The notes beneath the pieces were generated by a model. That model was given only the letters and a program-made list of their open reading frames with translations, was not told the origin of the DNA and searched no databases. This document shows, piece by piece, positions 10,480-22,500 of a stretch of DNA of 64,000 nucleotides. A program made the position numbers and the translations under genes. Source of the DNA: Sanguinoderma infundibulare (lineage: Eukaryota > Basidiomycota > Agaricomycetes > Polyporales > Polyporaceae); NCBI GenBank assembly GCA_032821775.1, contig JAVLRN010000006.1, positions 3,348,001-3,412,000 of the forward strand, written 5' to 3'. Positions within the stretch are counted from its first letter, which is position 1, and each line of letters starts with the position of its first letter.

Positions 10480-13400
10480 TCACCACGCCCGCTTCTTCCC
10501 GCCCTTGCCCCACTTCTCGAGCAAGAACGCGGTCATGGACTCGTACAGCTCCCGGTTCGCCCCCCGCCGGGCGACGCCGTGGTCGCTGTCGGTGAACATC
10601 CGGAACCGGAACCCGCGCACCTTCTCCGCCGTGAACATGTCCAGCAGGTGCGCCGAGTTGGCGTAGTGCACGTTGTCGTCCCCTGAGCCGTGCATGAGCA
10701 GAAACTCGGCGCGGTGGAAGCCGCTCACGTTCGAGATCGACGCCGTCACGTACCCCGACGGGTTCACCGCGGGCAGGTTCAAGTACCGCTCCGTGTAGAT
10801 CGAGTCTGTGCGCAAAAGCAAAGACCGCCATCCGTCAGCGTCAGGAAACAGCGGCACACAACGTTTTCTGCGTGGACAAGAGACTGACCGTATAGCCTCC
10901 AGCTCGTGACGGGCTTCCGACCACCCAAGTCAGCACATCAACCAGACGACCCGACAGATGAACGACGCACCGCGACCGCGACCGCCAACGAATGCACGCC
11001 CGCATCCGCCTCGATCACCTTCGCGCTCATGAACCCCCCATAACTCCATCCCCAAATCCCGATCCTCTTCGGGTCCACATACTCCTTCGCCGCCCACGCC
11101 TTCGCAGCATTGATCTGGTCGCGCGTCTCCCACCGTCCCAGATTGTTCTTGACCGGATTCCTCAACGCCCGCCCCTTGTAGCCCGTCCCGCGCCCGTCGA
11201 CGATGACGACGATGTACTGCAGCTCGGACACGACATAGTCGTGCCAGTCGTGCTGGAACCGCACGTTCACCAGCTGCGAGCGCGGCCCGCCGTACACGCG
11301 GAACAGCACCGGGTACTTCGTCCGCCCCGAGTCGTCCATCCTCGGCGGCCGCATCTCGAGCACGTTGAGCGCGTACCCGTCCGAGTCGAGCGTCGAGTGC
11401 GTGACGAGCGGGAGGTCGTACGTCGCGAGCGTGGTGTTCAGGTGGGGGTTCTGGCTCACGACGTACTCAAACGCTGTTTTGTACTTGTCAGAACTTGCAA
11501 GAATGGTCGAGGCGGGAGAACGCACAATCGTTGCCGGCCTGGATGACGCGCTGCCATGGCGGGTGCGGTCCGCGGTAGCTGAGCAGGTAGAATGCGCCTT
11601 TGGGTGAGAAGTTGGCGTCGTAGAACCCAGGGCTCGAGACGTCCGTCAGAGCGGTCGGCTCGACGGACTCGGCATTCTTCACGTCCGGAAGCGGCACCGA
11701 GTAGATGTGGCGCTGCGTCGAAGACGGTTTCGCCGCTTGGAAGTACCTGCCAGCAATACACGTCAGAATTGCACCAGTTTACAAGCCAAGCGGCCGGGGG
11801 GACGTACACGAGCCTCCGGCTGGCGTCGACGGCAAGGATCTCGCTCGTGACCTCCCATTCGCCGTAGGTCAAGAACTGGGGTGTGCTCGACTTGGCGGGG
11901 CTGAAGAGCGCAATGTGGCTGTATCCTTCTGGAGTGGGGACGATGTCCAAATACGCTGGCATGCCGTCCGCGGTTAGTGTGTCTTCGATGGGATAGATTG
12001 CCTGCATCTAAAAGGATATCCGGGGAATGAGACTTGACGGCCCTGCAGAATGTAGATCAGCGCAGGAACAGCGTACCGGCTCGATCCACCCTTCGTCGCC
12101 CTCCTCGCCCTCTCTCCCAAGCTTCCTCACGGGCGACCCAACGCGCCCCTGAGACGGCACCAACAAGTCAAAGTAGATGACATGCCCGTCCTCGGCGGAG
12201 CGCGTAACCTCCTTCACAAGCAGCCCGATGTTGCAGACCCACGCCACCTCCACAATGACGCTGTTCTCCCTCGATATCCGCCCGTGCCAGTCGAGCTCGA
12301 CCGTTGCCGCCTGGGCCAGCGCGGTCTTGTCCACGTTCTCGTGCGCGTGCGCCATCACGCTGTCGAGGTACGCGGAGAAGTCGAAGACGTGCACGGACAC
12401 CAGAGGGTTATTGTAACCGGGCTTCGGGTACTTCATCACCACACTCTCGGGGTACGGCACGACAGCATGTGCGTCTTCCGAGGGGTTGTAGATCGGAAAG
12501 CTGTACTCGTCCACCGCCGTCTCGTCGAACCGGAGGTAAGCGAGCTTGCCCGCGTCGGGGGACCACCAGAGGGTGTAGTCGGTGTAGAAAACTTCTTCTT
12601 CGTACACCCAGTCCGGAACGCCATGGAAGAGGGATGCGTTGCCGGAAGTGGTAACACGAACGGGCGTTTCGCTGCTCGGGTTGGGTCAGGGTCAGTGTGT
12701 CGGACGGAGGAGGCGGGTTCGAGTTGGGAGAGGGGGCGTACAAAGGAGTGGGGACGACGTAGAGGTCGTTGGAAGCAACGAAGGCGATGGACTCGCCGAC
12801 CGGTGACCATGTGGCATACGCAGTCACGGGCGGGTCTGAGGGTGGGATGAGCGGACGGGTTTGCTTGGTTGCAAGCTCATGAACGTAGTAGTTGCCGAAA
12901 CTGGAATGCCGCCATTGCTGCCGTGCGGAGTTTCCGCGAACTCAGGACGAGCAGGACGAAGGACGCGAACACAAAACGCACCTTTTTCCGGTTGGCTTTG
13001 ACGAGAAGGTATTTCATGTCCTTGGAGAGCTTCCACTCTGACCAAGTGAGCGGCGATCCGCGTTCCTACAAGACCGATATGATTTCGACGCCGGGGTGCG
13101 GTCAAGAAAATGCTTACATCGCGAATGTCGACCAAAGAGACCAAGTCCCTGGTCGTGTTAGTCTTGAGGTCATGAAGGGATATAGCGGAACCCTCGTGAA
13201 CTGCGAATACGCCATCTCCAGCTGGACAAACGATATAAGTATTCGGTGATCTGGGTAAGACGAGTCTCGAGGGTAGACGCGGGCACAGGCAGATTCCTCG
13301 TCATACAGGGAAATGCCCATACGGACCGGTGTTGTATGTACTGGCACACACGTAGGTATGTCGTTTCTGACATACTGGAAAGCGATGATATCTTTCACTG

Positions 13401-14227
13401 CGTGAGGCGCCATGTCCACCTTATTCGCCGGTCTGCCGTCTGGCCTTGGGCAAGACCACAAAGCTCGTACTAAAAACGGGCGATAGGACAGAGGTCGCTT
13501 CGGATCAATTGCCTCCCAATATGTCTAATACCAAGCGTGGAGAGAAATTGAGCACCGCCAGTGGTTAAGTATCCCCAAGCGCAATCCGGATGGTCACGGA
13601 TCAATCTGAGAGAATTTATGCATATTCCACGTTGTAATCCATAGTCTTTCGCACGCGCGTCGAGTGTTTGGGAAACGTCCGGAGACTGCGCACCCGAAGT
13701 ACGCTCACGCGCAGCGAGCAGGACAAGAGAGGGCGAGTGAAGAGTGCTCACCTTCGGGGACCCAATGGATGTCCTTGGTATATGCAGAGAAGGTGCCGTT
13801 GAATACGTGGTCCATTGTAAGGTGCTGAACGCCCTGTATGCGGAAGGGAGTGCCGGTGTAGGAGCTTGCGGCGAATATGCCGATGACGACGGCGAGGGCA
13901 ACGAGAGATACAAGGCCACATATGAAGAATTTCAACGAGGCTGGTCGTTTCTGCAAACGAGCACTGCGTCGGGTCTCGTACATGGACTATGAAAGCTGGT
14001 GAACGTACTTTGCGACTACCGGGGAGATGTCCCGACTCCTCCTGGACGATGCGGGCGTCATGCGGACCACGCTTCTCGAGCAGCACATCGGATTCGTCGT
14101 CGGAGCTGGGGGGATCGAAGGGGCCGTCGCCGTAGTAGGTTTCGGGTTTAGGAGAGTTCAGAGCATGTCCAGACGCATCCAAGTCGTCCGGAGCATCCTG
14201 ACCGAGAGGCTCGTAAGTGGCCGGCAT
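10480..14227 (-). CDS. Type II membrane dipeptidyl peptidase, S9B family (DPP IV/Ste13/Dap2-like)
   Basis: Exons 14227-14009, 13986-13752, 13221-13118, 13065-12982, 12917-12742, 12671-12077, 12007-11808, 11746-11526, 11473-10971, 10913-10889 and 10805-10480 join in frame to 895 residues. The order is: acidic cytosolic tail (YEPLGQDAPDDL), one transmembrane anchor (FFICGLVSLVALAVVIGIFA), beta-propeller (with the WVYEEEVF signature) and C-terminal alpha/beta hydrolase domain. The nucleophile motif is GWSYGGFM, the acid is in GSGDDNVH and the histidine in DSDHGV. The enzyme removes X-Pro or X-Ala dipeptides in the late Golgi or vacuole, by homology with Ste13/Dap2. Two oddities: the first junction implies a 22-base intron (13987-14008), too short to be convincing, and intron 2 is 530 bases while the others are about 50-110. 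It is divergent from VPS1 across 286 bases. Confidence 0.9.
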
Positions 14228-14513
14228 GTCCAGTGGTGGCCAGCCGGCAGCGACGTGGCCAGAGGGCAGTCAGAGCAAGTCGGAAGCAGAAAGGAGAGTG
14301 CAGCCGAAAAGGAGTGTCTTGCCGGCAGAGGACAGCCAGGGCATAGCTAGCGCCGGATGATGTCGCGTGGGTCGGACTGGGCGTCGGTTGTTGGCCGTGA
14401 CGACGCGTTTTTGGCGCCGTGCGGTAAAGCACAAAGTGTTGGTCGTCCTCTGCGGCCTCAACGAGCACGACCTCCTTCACGACCGCCACGACCCGCCACT
14501 CGCTCTGCCCGCC

Positions 14514-17500
14514 ATGGACGCAGACCTCATCAAGCTCGTCAACAAGCTCCAGGACACGTTCGCCAACCTCGGTATGTTCTCACTTCTATCGCGTTCGCGC
14601 TCCAACTCACGTGCATCTAGGCGGAGAGCTGGACATGCCCCAGCTGGCCGTGGTACGTTCGGGTTGGTCATTTCGCCAATGCATGGGATGCTGAGGAGTC
14701 GAGTAGGTTGGCAGCCAGTCAGCGGGAAAGTCCAGCGTTCTCGAAACGTGCGTTCCCATTCTATCACTCCCTCCTCTGCATATGAACGAACCCTATCCAG
14801 TATCGTCGGACGCGACTTCCTCCCCCGTGGCCAGGGCATCGTTACCCGCAGACCGCTCGTTCTTCAGCTCATCCATACACCCGTCCCCGACCCGCCAACC
14901 GACTACACAGAATGGGGCCAGTTCCTCCACATCGACAAGCGCTATACCGACTTCAACGAGATTCGTCGCGAGATCGAGCAGGAGACCTTCCGCGTCGCTG
15001 GTCAGAACAAGGGCATCAGCAAGCTCCCCATTCACCTCCGTATATACAGCCCCAACGTGCTCGACTTGACCCTCGTCGACCTTCCGGGCTTGACAAAGGT
15101 ACGTAGCTCTCGTCCAGTTCCGAACGGGCGGAATGTGCCCATCGAGTGCCCGCGCGGTGGCACAAGGGGCCATCTTCGCTGGGAATTCCGGGATAGGTGG
15201 ACATTGCAAGGAGAGCGCGGACACTGCGATAACGTCGCGTGTCCTCACTCGGCTCTTGGGTTCGGAAGACCCGGTCTCGTCGCGTGTTCTACAGCAAGAA
15301 GGAGGAGACAGAATCACATAGAGACTCTCCTTTGACTGCTCATGAACTGTGTCAGGAGTCGGCCTTTCATCTGGCAGTTCGCGTGGTATGAAGCGCGTCA
15401 CCGTTCCCCTCCGTGCGCTCAGAGGTGAACTGGGTCGCGCTCCTGAGCGGTGACGTGATCTTGAATCCCCCACCGCCAGTCAACACCGGCTGGCTGTTGA
15501 CTAAAGTTATCTATTTGTCGCGCTGACCGCGTGCAGCATGCCAGCCTGGATCGGCGCAAGACCCATAGCGTAGTCCATGATGCGCGTCGCGAAGACAGAC
15601 CGCGGTCTGAGATGCAATCTGCAGCAAAGAAATTTCGTGCGTGGTCGCACGCGAAAGGACGCGAAGGGGAGCACTCACGATTCCGTTTATTGGAGGCACC
15701 TGCCTTGGATGCCTGAATATCACGCGAATTACACGGCGTGAAACGGGGATCGAACGTGCGCACGTACCTCTCGTTTGAGCTTCTTGCCTGCCGTCGCCGC
15801 GAGGGGGTTCGCATCGTCAGGGGCTTTCCGTTTGGATGATTGTGGTCTCAGTTGGAAGGACCGGCAGTCACCCACCCGCTTATGCGAAATTCATCATGGA
15901 CTAGCGTATCTCGTCTCGGCCTGTTCGATCGAGCGCACTCAGCCTTTACGCTCACAAACGGGCATAGCCCATCGCGATACGTCTTCCGGTGTTCTGAACT
16001 TCGCAAACGTCCGCGCGCATCGTATTTGTACTGACCATCCCCGGCGCGTCCCCAGATCCCAGTAGGAGACCAACCAAGCGACATTGAGCGGCAGATTCGC
16101 GGCCTCGTCGTCGACTATATTTCCAAACCCAACTGGTACGCCCTCGCTTCCCGCAGTAGAAACATCGCGCATCTAATACCCCCACTCCAGTGTAATTCTC
16201 GCCGTGTCCGCCGCCAACGTCGACCTGGCCAACTCGGAAGCGCTCAAGCTCGCGCGGTCCGTCGACCCCCAAGGCCGGCGCACAATCGGCGTCCTCACCA
16301 AACTTGACCTCATGGATGCCGGCACGAACGCGCTCGACATCCTTACCGGGCGCATCTACCCGCTCAAGCTTGGCTTCATCGGCGTTGTGAACCGCTCCCA
16401 GGCGGACATCAACGCTGAGAAGCCGCTCGGGGACGCGCTCGAGAGCGAGGCCGAGTTCTTCCGGAACCACGCCGCGTACAGGAACATCGCGCACAAGAAC
16501 GGGACGCGCCACCTGGCCAAGACGCTTAACCAGGTGCTCATGAACCATATTAGAGAGAAGCTGCCAGATATGAAGGCGCGGTTGAACACGCTCATGGGCC
16601 AGGCGCAGCAGGAGCTGAATTCGTTCGGTGACGCGGCAATATACGGGGACAAGAACCAGGTAGGGTGTTCCATGTTGACAGGAGATCGATGCTAACGCGA
16701 AGTGCGAACTGTAGCAAGGGGCGCTCGTCCTCCGGTTGATGACGCAGTTCGCGCGGGACTTCGTCGCGTCGATAGAGGGCACGAGCGTGGACATTTCAAC
16801 GAAGGAGCTCTCTGGTGGCGCGCGGATATACTACATCTTCAACGACGTCTTTGGCGCCGCGCTGACGTCCATCGACGCGACGCACAATCTCGACAACCAG
16901 GACATCCGCACGGCCATCCGGAACTCGACCGGCCCGCGCCCAAGTTTGTTCGTGCCCGAGATCGCGTTCGACCTGCTCGTGAAGCCGCAGATCAAGCTCC
17001 TAGAGTCGCCCAGTCTGCGGTGCGTAGAGCTTGTGTACGAGGAGCTCGTCAAGATCTGTCATAACTGCACAAGCGCGGTAAGTGCTGTCACTCTGTCTTA
17101 CGATACAATATCGCTGACATCCATCTACAGGAACTCCAACGGTTCCCTCGACTACACGCGCAGCTCGTCGAGGTCGTCTCGGAGCTCCTTCGCGAACGCC
17201 TCGGGCCCACGACGGATTACACCCAGAGCCTCATCGACATCCAGACGGCGTACATAAACACGAACCACCCCGCGTTCATCCAGGGCTCCGCCGCAGCAGC
17301 GAGCGCGATGACCACCCCGCAGCCCAAGCAGATCCTACCCCGAGTAAGTCCATCTCTCTCCGTTCTCTCCCCCGCCTACAATCTGTTCTGATCACTGCAG
17401 CACAAATCGATCGACTACCACAAACGGAACGCGCAGCCCTCCTCTGTGGAATACACCAACGGCGTCGGCTCCCCCACGGACGACGACGACTCGCAAGACG

Positions 17501-18609
17501 AGTCCCCCGCCCCGACGAATCCCAATGCGAACACGAACGGCGTATCGGGCAGCCGATCGTCGCCCTCCGCCCTCAACGAGCGTTCACGAGCGACCTCGGC
17601 CGGCGTCGCGATCCCCCCGCGGAAACACCACCAGAGCCACCACCACCGGGACACGACCACGACGCCGTCCTCGCGCAACGTCTCTGGCGCGTCGGCGGGT
17701 GCCCCGGGGACGTCGCCGCAGACGGGCACGGCAAAGGAGACGTTCTTGAACTACTTCTTTGGGCAGAACGGCCCGGGCCCGCTGTCCGGCCCGAACGCCG
17801 AGCGCGGGGGCCCGGGCCCGGGCGGGATCACGACGACGGGACGGGACGTGTCGGCGGGGGGGATGGAGATCCCTGGGCTGGAGAGCGGCCTGGGAGGCAA
17901 GAGGGGGGGCAACGCGGCGTATGACATGAAGAGCTTGGGGAGGCATATCGAGGCGGTGAGTGTGAGATTTCTTTTTGGGTTGTATTCTTTCTTTCCTTTT
18001 CGTTGGTCGCGCCGGTGGTTGTGGTTTGGAATTCATCACGGAATGGTGCTCAGCGGATGGCTTTTGGTGGTTTGGCGTTCACAGTCTGTGGTCTGGAGCA
18101 TGTGCGTGTGTGGTATGCGTGCCTGCTCTTCGCTTCGCAGCGCGTTCGAGCTTCGCGGCGAGGCGGCCCCGCCGCACACGCTGTGACGTTTGTGCTCCTA
18201 CCTAGCGCCGCGCTCTTCGTCTTGTGCTCCTCCCGATGACCCCACGCAAGCTAAACTGACGTCCGCCCGCCCTCTTTCCCCGCAGGCGTCCGACGGGAGC
18301 TCGCAGCTGACGATGCGCGAGGAGATGGAGACGAACCTGATCCGGTCGCTCATCCAGTCCTACTTTGCCATCGTCCGGCAGACGATCCAGGACCTCGTCC
18401 CCAAGGCGATCATGCACCTCCTCGTCAACAACACCTCGCACCAGGTCCAGAACCGGCTCGTCGCCGCGCTCTACAAGCCCGAGCTCTTTGGGGAGCTCCT
18501 GAACGAGGACGAGGCGCTCGTCGCGGAGCGCACGCGTGTGAAGGCGCTCCTGGACGCGTACCGGGACGCGTTCAAGACGCTGTCGGAGGTCACGCTCAAG
18601 TCGACGTAG
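14514..18609 (+). CDS. VPS1: Dynamin-like GTPase Vps1
   Basis: Ten exons (14514-14571, 14621-14652, 14707-14747, 14801-15098, 16056-16135, 16191-16659, 16715-17077, 17131-17343, 17401-17955, 18286-18609) join to 810 residues. The G domain shows the P-loop [12 protein letters not shown], switch [20 protein letters not shown] (G3) and TKLDLMDAG (G4). A middle/stalk domain follows, then a Ser/Gly/Pro/Asn-rich insert of about 185 residues (exon 9), and a C-terminal GED ending in LSEVTLKST. Yeast Vps1 drives membrane fission in vacuolar sorting, endocytosis and peroxisome division, and the same cytosolic role is expected here. The insert makes this protein longer than the yeast one; such low-complexity inserts are common in basidiomycetes. 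Introns 4 (957 bases) and 9 (330 bases) are unusually long for this gene. Confidence 0.94.
15099..16055 (+). other. 957-base intron of VPS1
   Basis: Exon 4 ends LPGLTK and exon 5 begins [11 protein letters not shown], which are adjacent in the dynamin family, so no coding sequence is missing. All the DNA between them, with donor GTACGT and acceptor CCCCAG, must be intron. I found no recognisable ORF, tRNA or terminal repeats in it. Confidence 0.7.
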
Positions 18610-19535
18610 TCGGTTGTGGGCAGGTATTGGAGTTAGATGGGGATGAGAATCGGATTGGAAAATGGAGTTGCTGCTTCACGCGCACATACGTATGTACAAG
18701 TTACTGGCGTATGTTGACGATGACGACCACACACGTATAGTATGTTGCTCACAGCACGCTCTCGGTCTACAACTAGAATCTGCTTTGTCGTCTTACATCC
18801 TGTCTTCGGTTCTAGCGTCCGTCTTCGCACACATCGTATCCGTACCGTACGTACTCTAGTCCCTACATACTTTCTCTCTCGTTACAGTTACAGTTTACAT
18901 GACCATTACCTCCACTTCACGCCACGTCGAGTTCATACTTAATACGAATGCCGCAAGGCAAGTTCCATTCTCGGAAGAACCCATCACAGGACGATCGCGA
19001 TCAAAACATGGATGCATGTGCGCACGCTTGCGTGCATTAGAAATCTATGTACGTCGTGTCGGAAACTACATAACTGGCGTGCGGCGCCCACGAGCGTGTA
19101 TGTGCGTGCGGCGCGCGAGTAAAAAAGATCATTAACGTTGTACAGGAGCGAACAGCGTGGCGGGCGGTGGGGTAACACATCATTACAGGCAAAGCGTCAG
19201 CGGGTACGTACAAGAAAAAAAAAGCATCTATGTGATATGCGAGACGAGAACGAGACGGGCCGCCGACTGAGCGCCATTAATGCAGCTCTCAGCACGGGAC
19301 GGGAGCGAGCGAATGGGATGCGGGTGAGGGGGAGGGATGAGGGTAGGTGGGGATGGCGCAGGACAACAACTGTACAGAGAGAGCAACCCAGACATTCGAC
19401 CAGCGAGACCACAGCATAGCACACCAGAGACACAGCACAGGCGGGAGCGGAAGGAGGGACAGCAACGGCAGGCACCGGACCGACGCGGTGCCGGTTTTCG
19501 GCAGGCAGCGGGGAGGGTGCGGCGTTGGGAGCACC
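18610..19535. other. Convergent spacer between VPS1 and BCS1-like gene
   Basis: About 0.9 kb that holds the two 3' flanks. Only short ORFs are present, with no motif, repeat or RNA gene that I can support. Confidence 0.5.
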
Positions 19536-22500
19536 TCACTCGCCCGGTGTCGCGGTCGCGGTCGCGTCCGCCGGCTGCGACTCGCTTTCGGTTGCGGTTT
19601 CGGCCTCGGCTTCGCTTTCCGTCTCGGATGCGGGCTCGTGTTCGGGTTCGGGCACAGCGGCGGTGGCCTGGGCATGGGGCTGCGGGTGTTCCGCCTTGAC
19701 GGCGACCCACTTCTCGGACGACTTGGCCGTCGTGCCCTTCTCGGCCTCCTCCTCCTCGGACGTGACGCTCTCTTCCGAGTCTGCGTCCGCGCCGCTCGTG
19801 TTCTCGGACTCGGACGAAGTCGACGTCGCCGAGTCCGAGGACGGCTCGAGCGCGGGCGACGATGGCTGCGCGCCGCCGTCCACAGGCGCGACCGCTGCTG
19901 CTGCTGCTGCCGCCGCCGCCGCCTTAGCCTCGCGGCGTTTCGACTTGACGCGCGCCTCCTTCTTCTGCGACGGCGGTTGCAGTTGCTGCAGCTGGAGCTG
20001 GAGCAGTTCCTTCTCAAGCTTCTGTGTGCAACGTGCGCGCGAATGATGCGTGAGCTACACTCGTACGGCAAAAAAGCAGGGGCGTGGAATGACTCTGTTG
20101 GCGACGATCATACCTCTTTCGCAGCCTGTTCCTCCTTCTGGCGCACGCGAAGGGAAAGTGGGCGACGTAAAAAGAGTCAGCGCGGCTGTCGTTCGCGAGA
20201 TCGTCGGACGTGGTGCCACAATACCTCTTTCGCTTCGGCTTCCTCCTTCTGCAAAAGAAAACGTACGACGGGTCAGCGTCCGCAACATCACCCAAGTCAA
20301 ACTGAAACGCGAAAAGCCCGAGGCGGAAAGATGAAAAGCCTCCGAACCCCAATGCAAATGCAAACGTCACGACCAGAAGGACGTAAAAGAACGCGTCAGG
20401 GACTCACCTCCTTCCTCAATTTCTCCTCTGCTTCCTTCTTCTCCTTGGCTTCGCGCTGTCGCAAGGCACACACGCAGCACCGTCAGCGTCAGGGAAAGCT
20501 CATGGGCCGCGCACGCGAAAAGAAAACTCTGCAGCGTTTATTTACCTCCTCCTTCTCTTTCTTGAGCTTCTCGCGCATTTCCCGCTCCGAGATGACCCTG
20601 CACGTCGCGCCACGCGAAGATAAGCGACATGCACCCCACCGGCGACTAAGCCCAAGGCAAAAACAAAACGCCGAGCACGCACCATGCCGCGACCTCGTCC
20701 ACGCACTCGCGCGGGCGGGTCTTGTTTCGGAGGAGATAGCCTTGCAGGGACGCGACCTGTTGCATTCAATGGCGACCGATTATTCTCATTGGTCCCCCCC
20801 GCAAATGGAAACGCCGAACAAGCAGCAAATGACTCACGCTCAGCTCGTTCTCAGGGATGGCGTCCGCAAAGCGCTTCGCGAGCTCCGAGATCTCCTGCTC
20901 GGACAGGAGCGGGATCGAGTGCGCCGCACGCTTGCGCTTCGACTCGGCCAGGTTCGCCGCCGACGACGTCGCGTCCACCGCCGCGTCCTTGCCCTTTCCG
21001 TTCTCGCTTGCCTCTCCGCTTGCGTTGGCGGCGGCGGAGGCGGCGGGACTCGGCTTGGCGGGGAAGAAGCACTTGAAGATGCCCTCCGCCTGCCACTTGG
21101 TGGCGTGCTTGAAGTTGACCCAGACGTCCATCCGCCCGGGGCGGCTGAGCGCAGGATCGAGGCGCTCGATATGGTTCGTGGTCGCGAACAGAAGGCTGCG
21201 GAACCAAGATGCCGGACGTCAGCACGAGTTCTGATCACAAGGGCGCAGCGAGCGGGGATGAGGTGGGACGATCGGAAGCGGAAGCGGAGGTGGGGGTAGA
21301 GGAAGGCGCCACGAATGGTGCATTGGTGTTTTGGACTTAAGACCGACTTACCGGCCCTCGGCGGCGGCGACACCGTCGAGGCTGTTCAGCAGACCGCTCA
21401 GGGAGAGCGTTGACCCATCGTTGTTGTCGTCTTTGTTCTTGGCGGAGGACGTGCTGGTCGACGAGGACGAAGTCGTCGGGACGCCGGTTGAGGACTCGTC
21501 TCGGGATATGCCGCGTGTAAACGCCGCGTCGAGGTCTTCGAGAAGGAGGATGCACCTGGTGAGGTACGGCGTCAGCACAGTATGTCCTCGCGGTTCCGAG
21601 CGCGCTGGGGTGGCCAAGTCCCGAAATGGTCACTGGCCACACTTTGAATACAGTTTCCATCAATCTGAGATACCAACCTCGATGGCACGTTGCCCATGAG
21701 CGTCGTCAGCGTATTATCGCTCATCCTGCCACACACGATGCACAAACGACAAAGGTCAGCACACCTCTGGGCTATTTCTGTTGGAATACGCATCCTGCAG
21801 GGTCCTCACCCCTTTGACGAGAGGCTGACGACATAGATGTCGAGCCCAAGCTCACCCGCCAGGCTATGAATGAGCGACGTCTTCCCACTGGCAGGGACGA
21901 TGGCGATTGAGTGCACGAGAACACCCGGAGCAAGCAGACGAATGCGCACCTCCCCGGGACCCCGTGCAGCAGATAGCCGCGGCGGAATGGAATGCCTGTC
22001 GGGAGAACGTCAGTCAACTCCGACAGCAGCACCACCCGGTCGCCCTTTTACTAACCCCTCTCGGCATACCTGGGAACGAAAGATGGCGGGTGTCAGCGAA
22101 CCGTCCATCACAGGACCACCTCGGGGGCCGACACAGGGGCGCAGATGCAACTCACCAGTCTTCGGAGGAAAGGAAGTCCTTGCAGTCCGCAAGGATCATG
22201 TCCTTGACACCAGGCTCGAGCACGATCGAGCTCATGGGCCGCTTCTGGCGCGCGCCGTTCCATCGCCAGCAGCCGTACGTGCTGCAGACACATGCGACAT
22301 GTGCGGCGTATGTGTGAGATAGCCGACGGGCAGAAATGGGTCATGTCAGGGCGGGCCGGTGCAATGAACATCAGCGCATCATACGTACGTATCCGCCATG
22401 AAGATGTGCACGCGGTGCTCCGCATCCTTTTCGTACTCACGCTTCGCTTCGAGCACGAGGCGCTTGAGAATGTCGTTGTTCCGCGCGACGACGCTGTATG

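Noticed and set aside
15531..15716. A small gene inside the long VPS1 intron
   Set aside because: Only short frames of 60-131 codons with no motif; nothing beyond chance.
19347..21299. Plus-strand open frame of 650 codons
   Set aside because: It is antisense to the exons and introns of the BCS1-like gene, whose minus-strand reading has Walker motifs and coherent splicing. The plus reading is low-complexity Arg/Gly/Leu.
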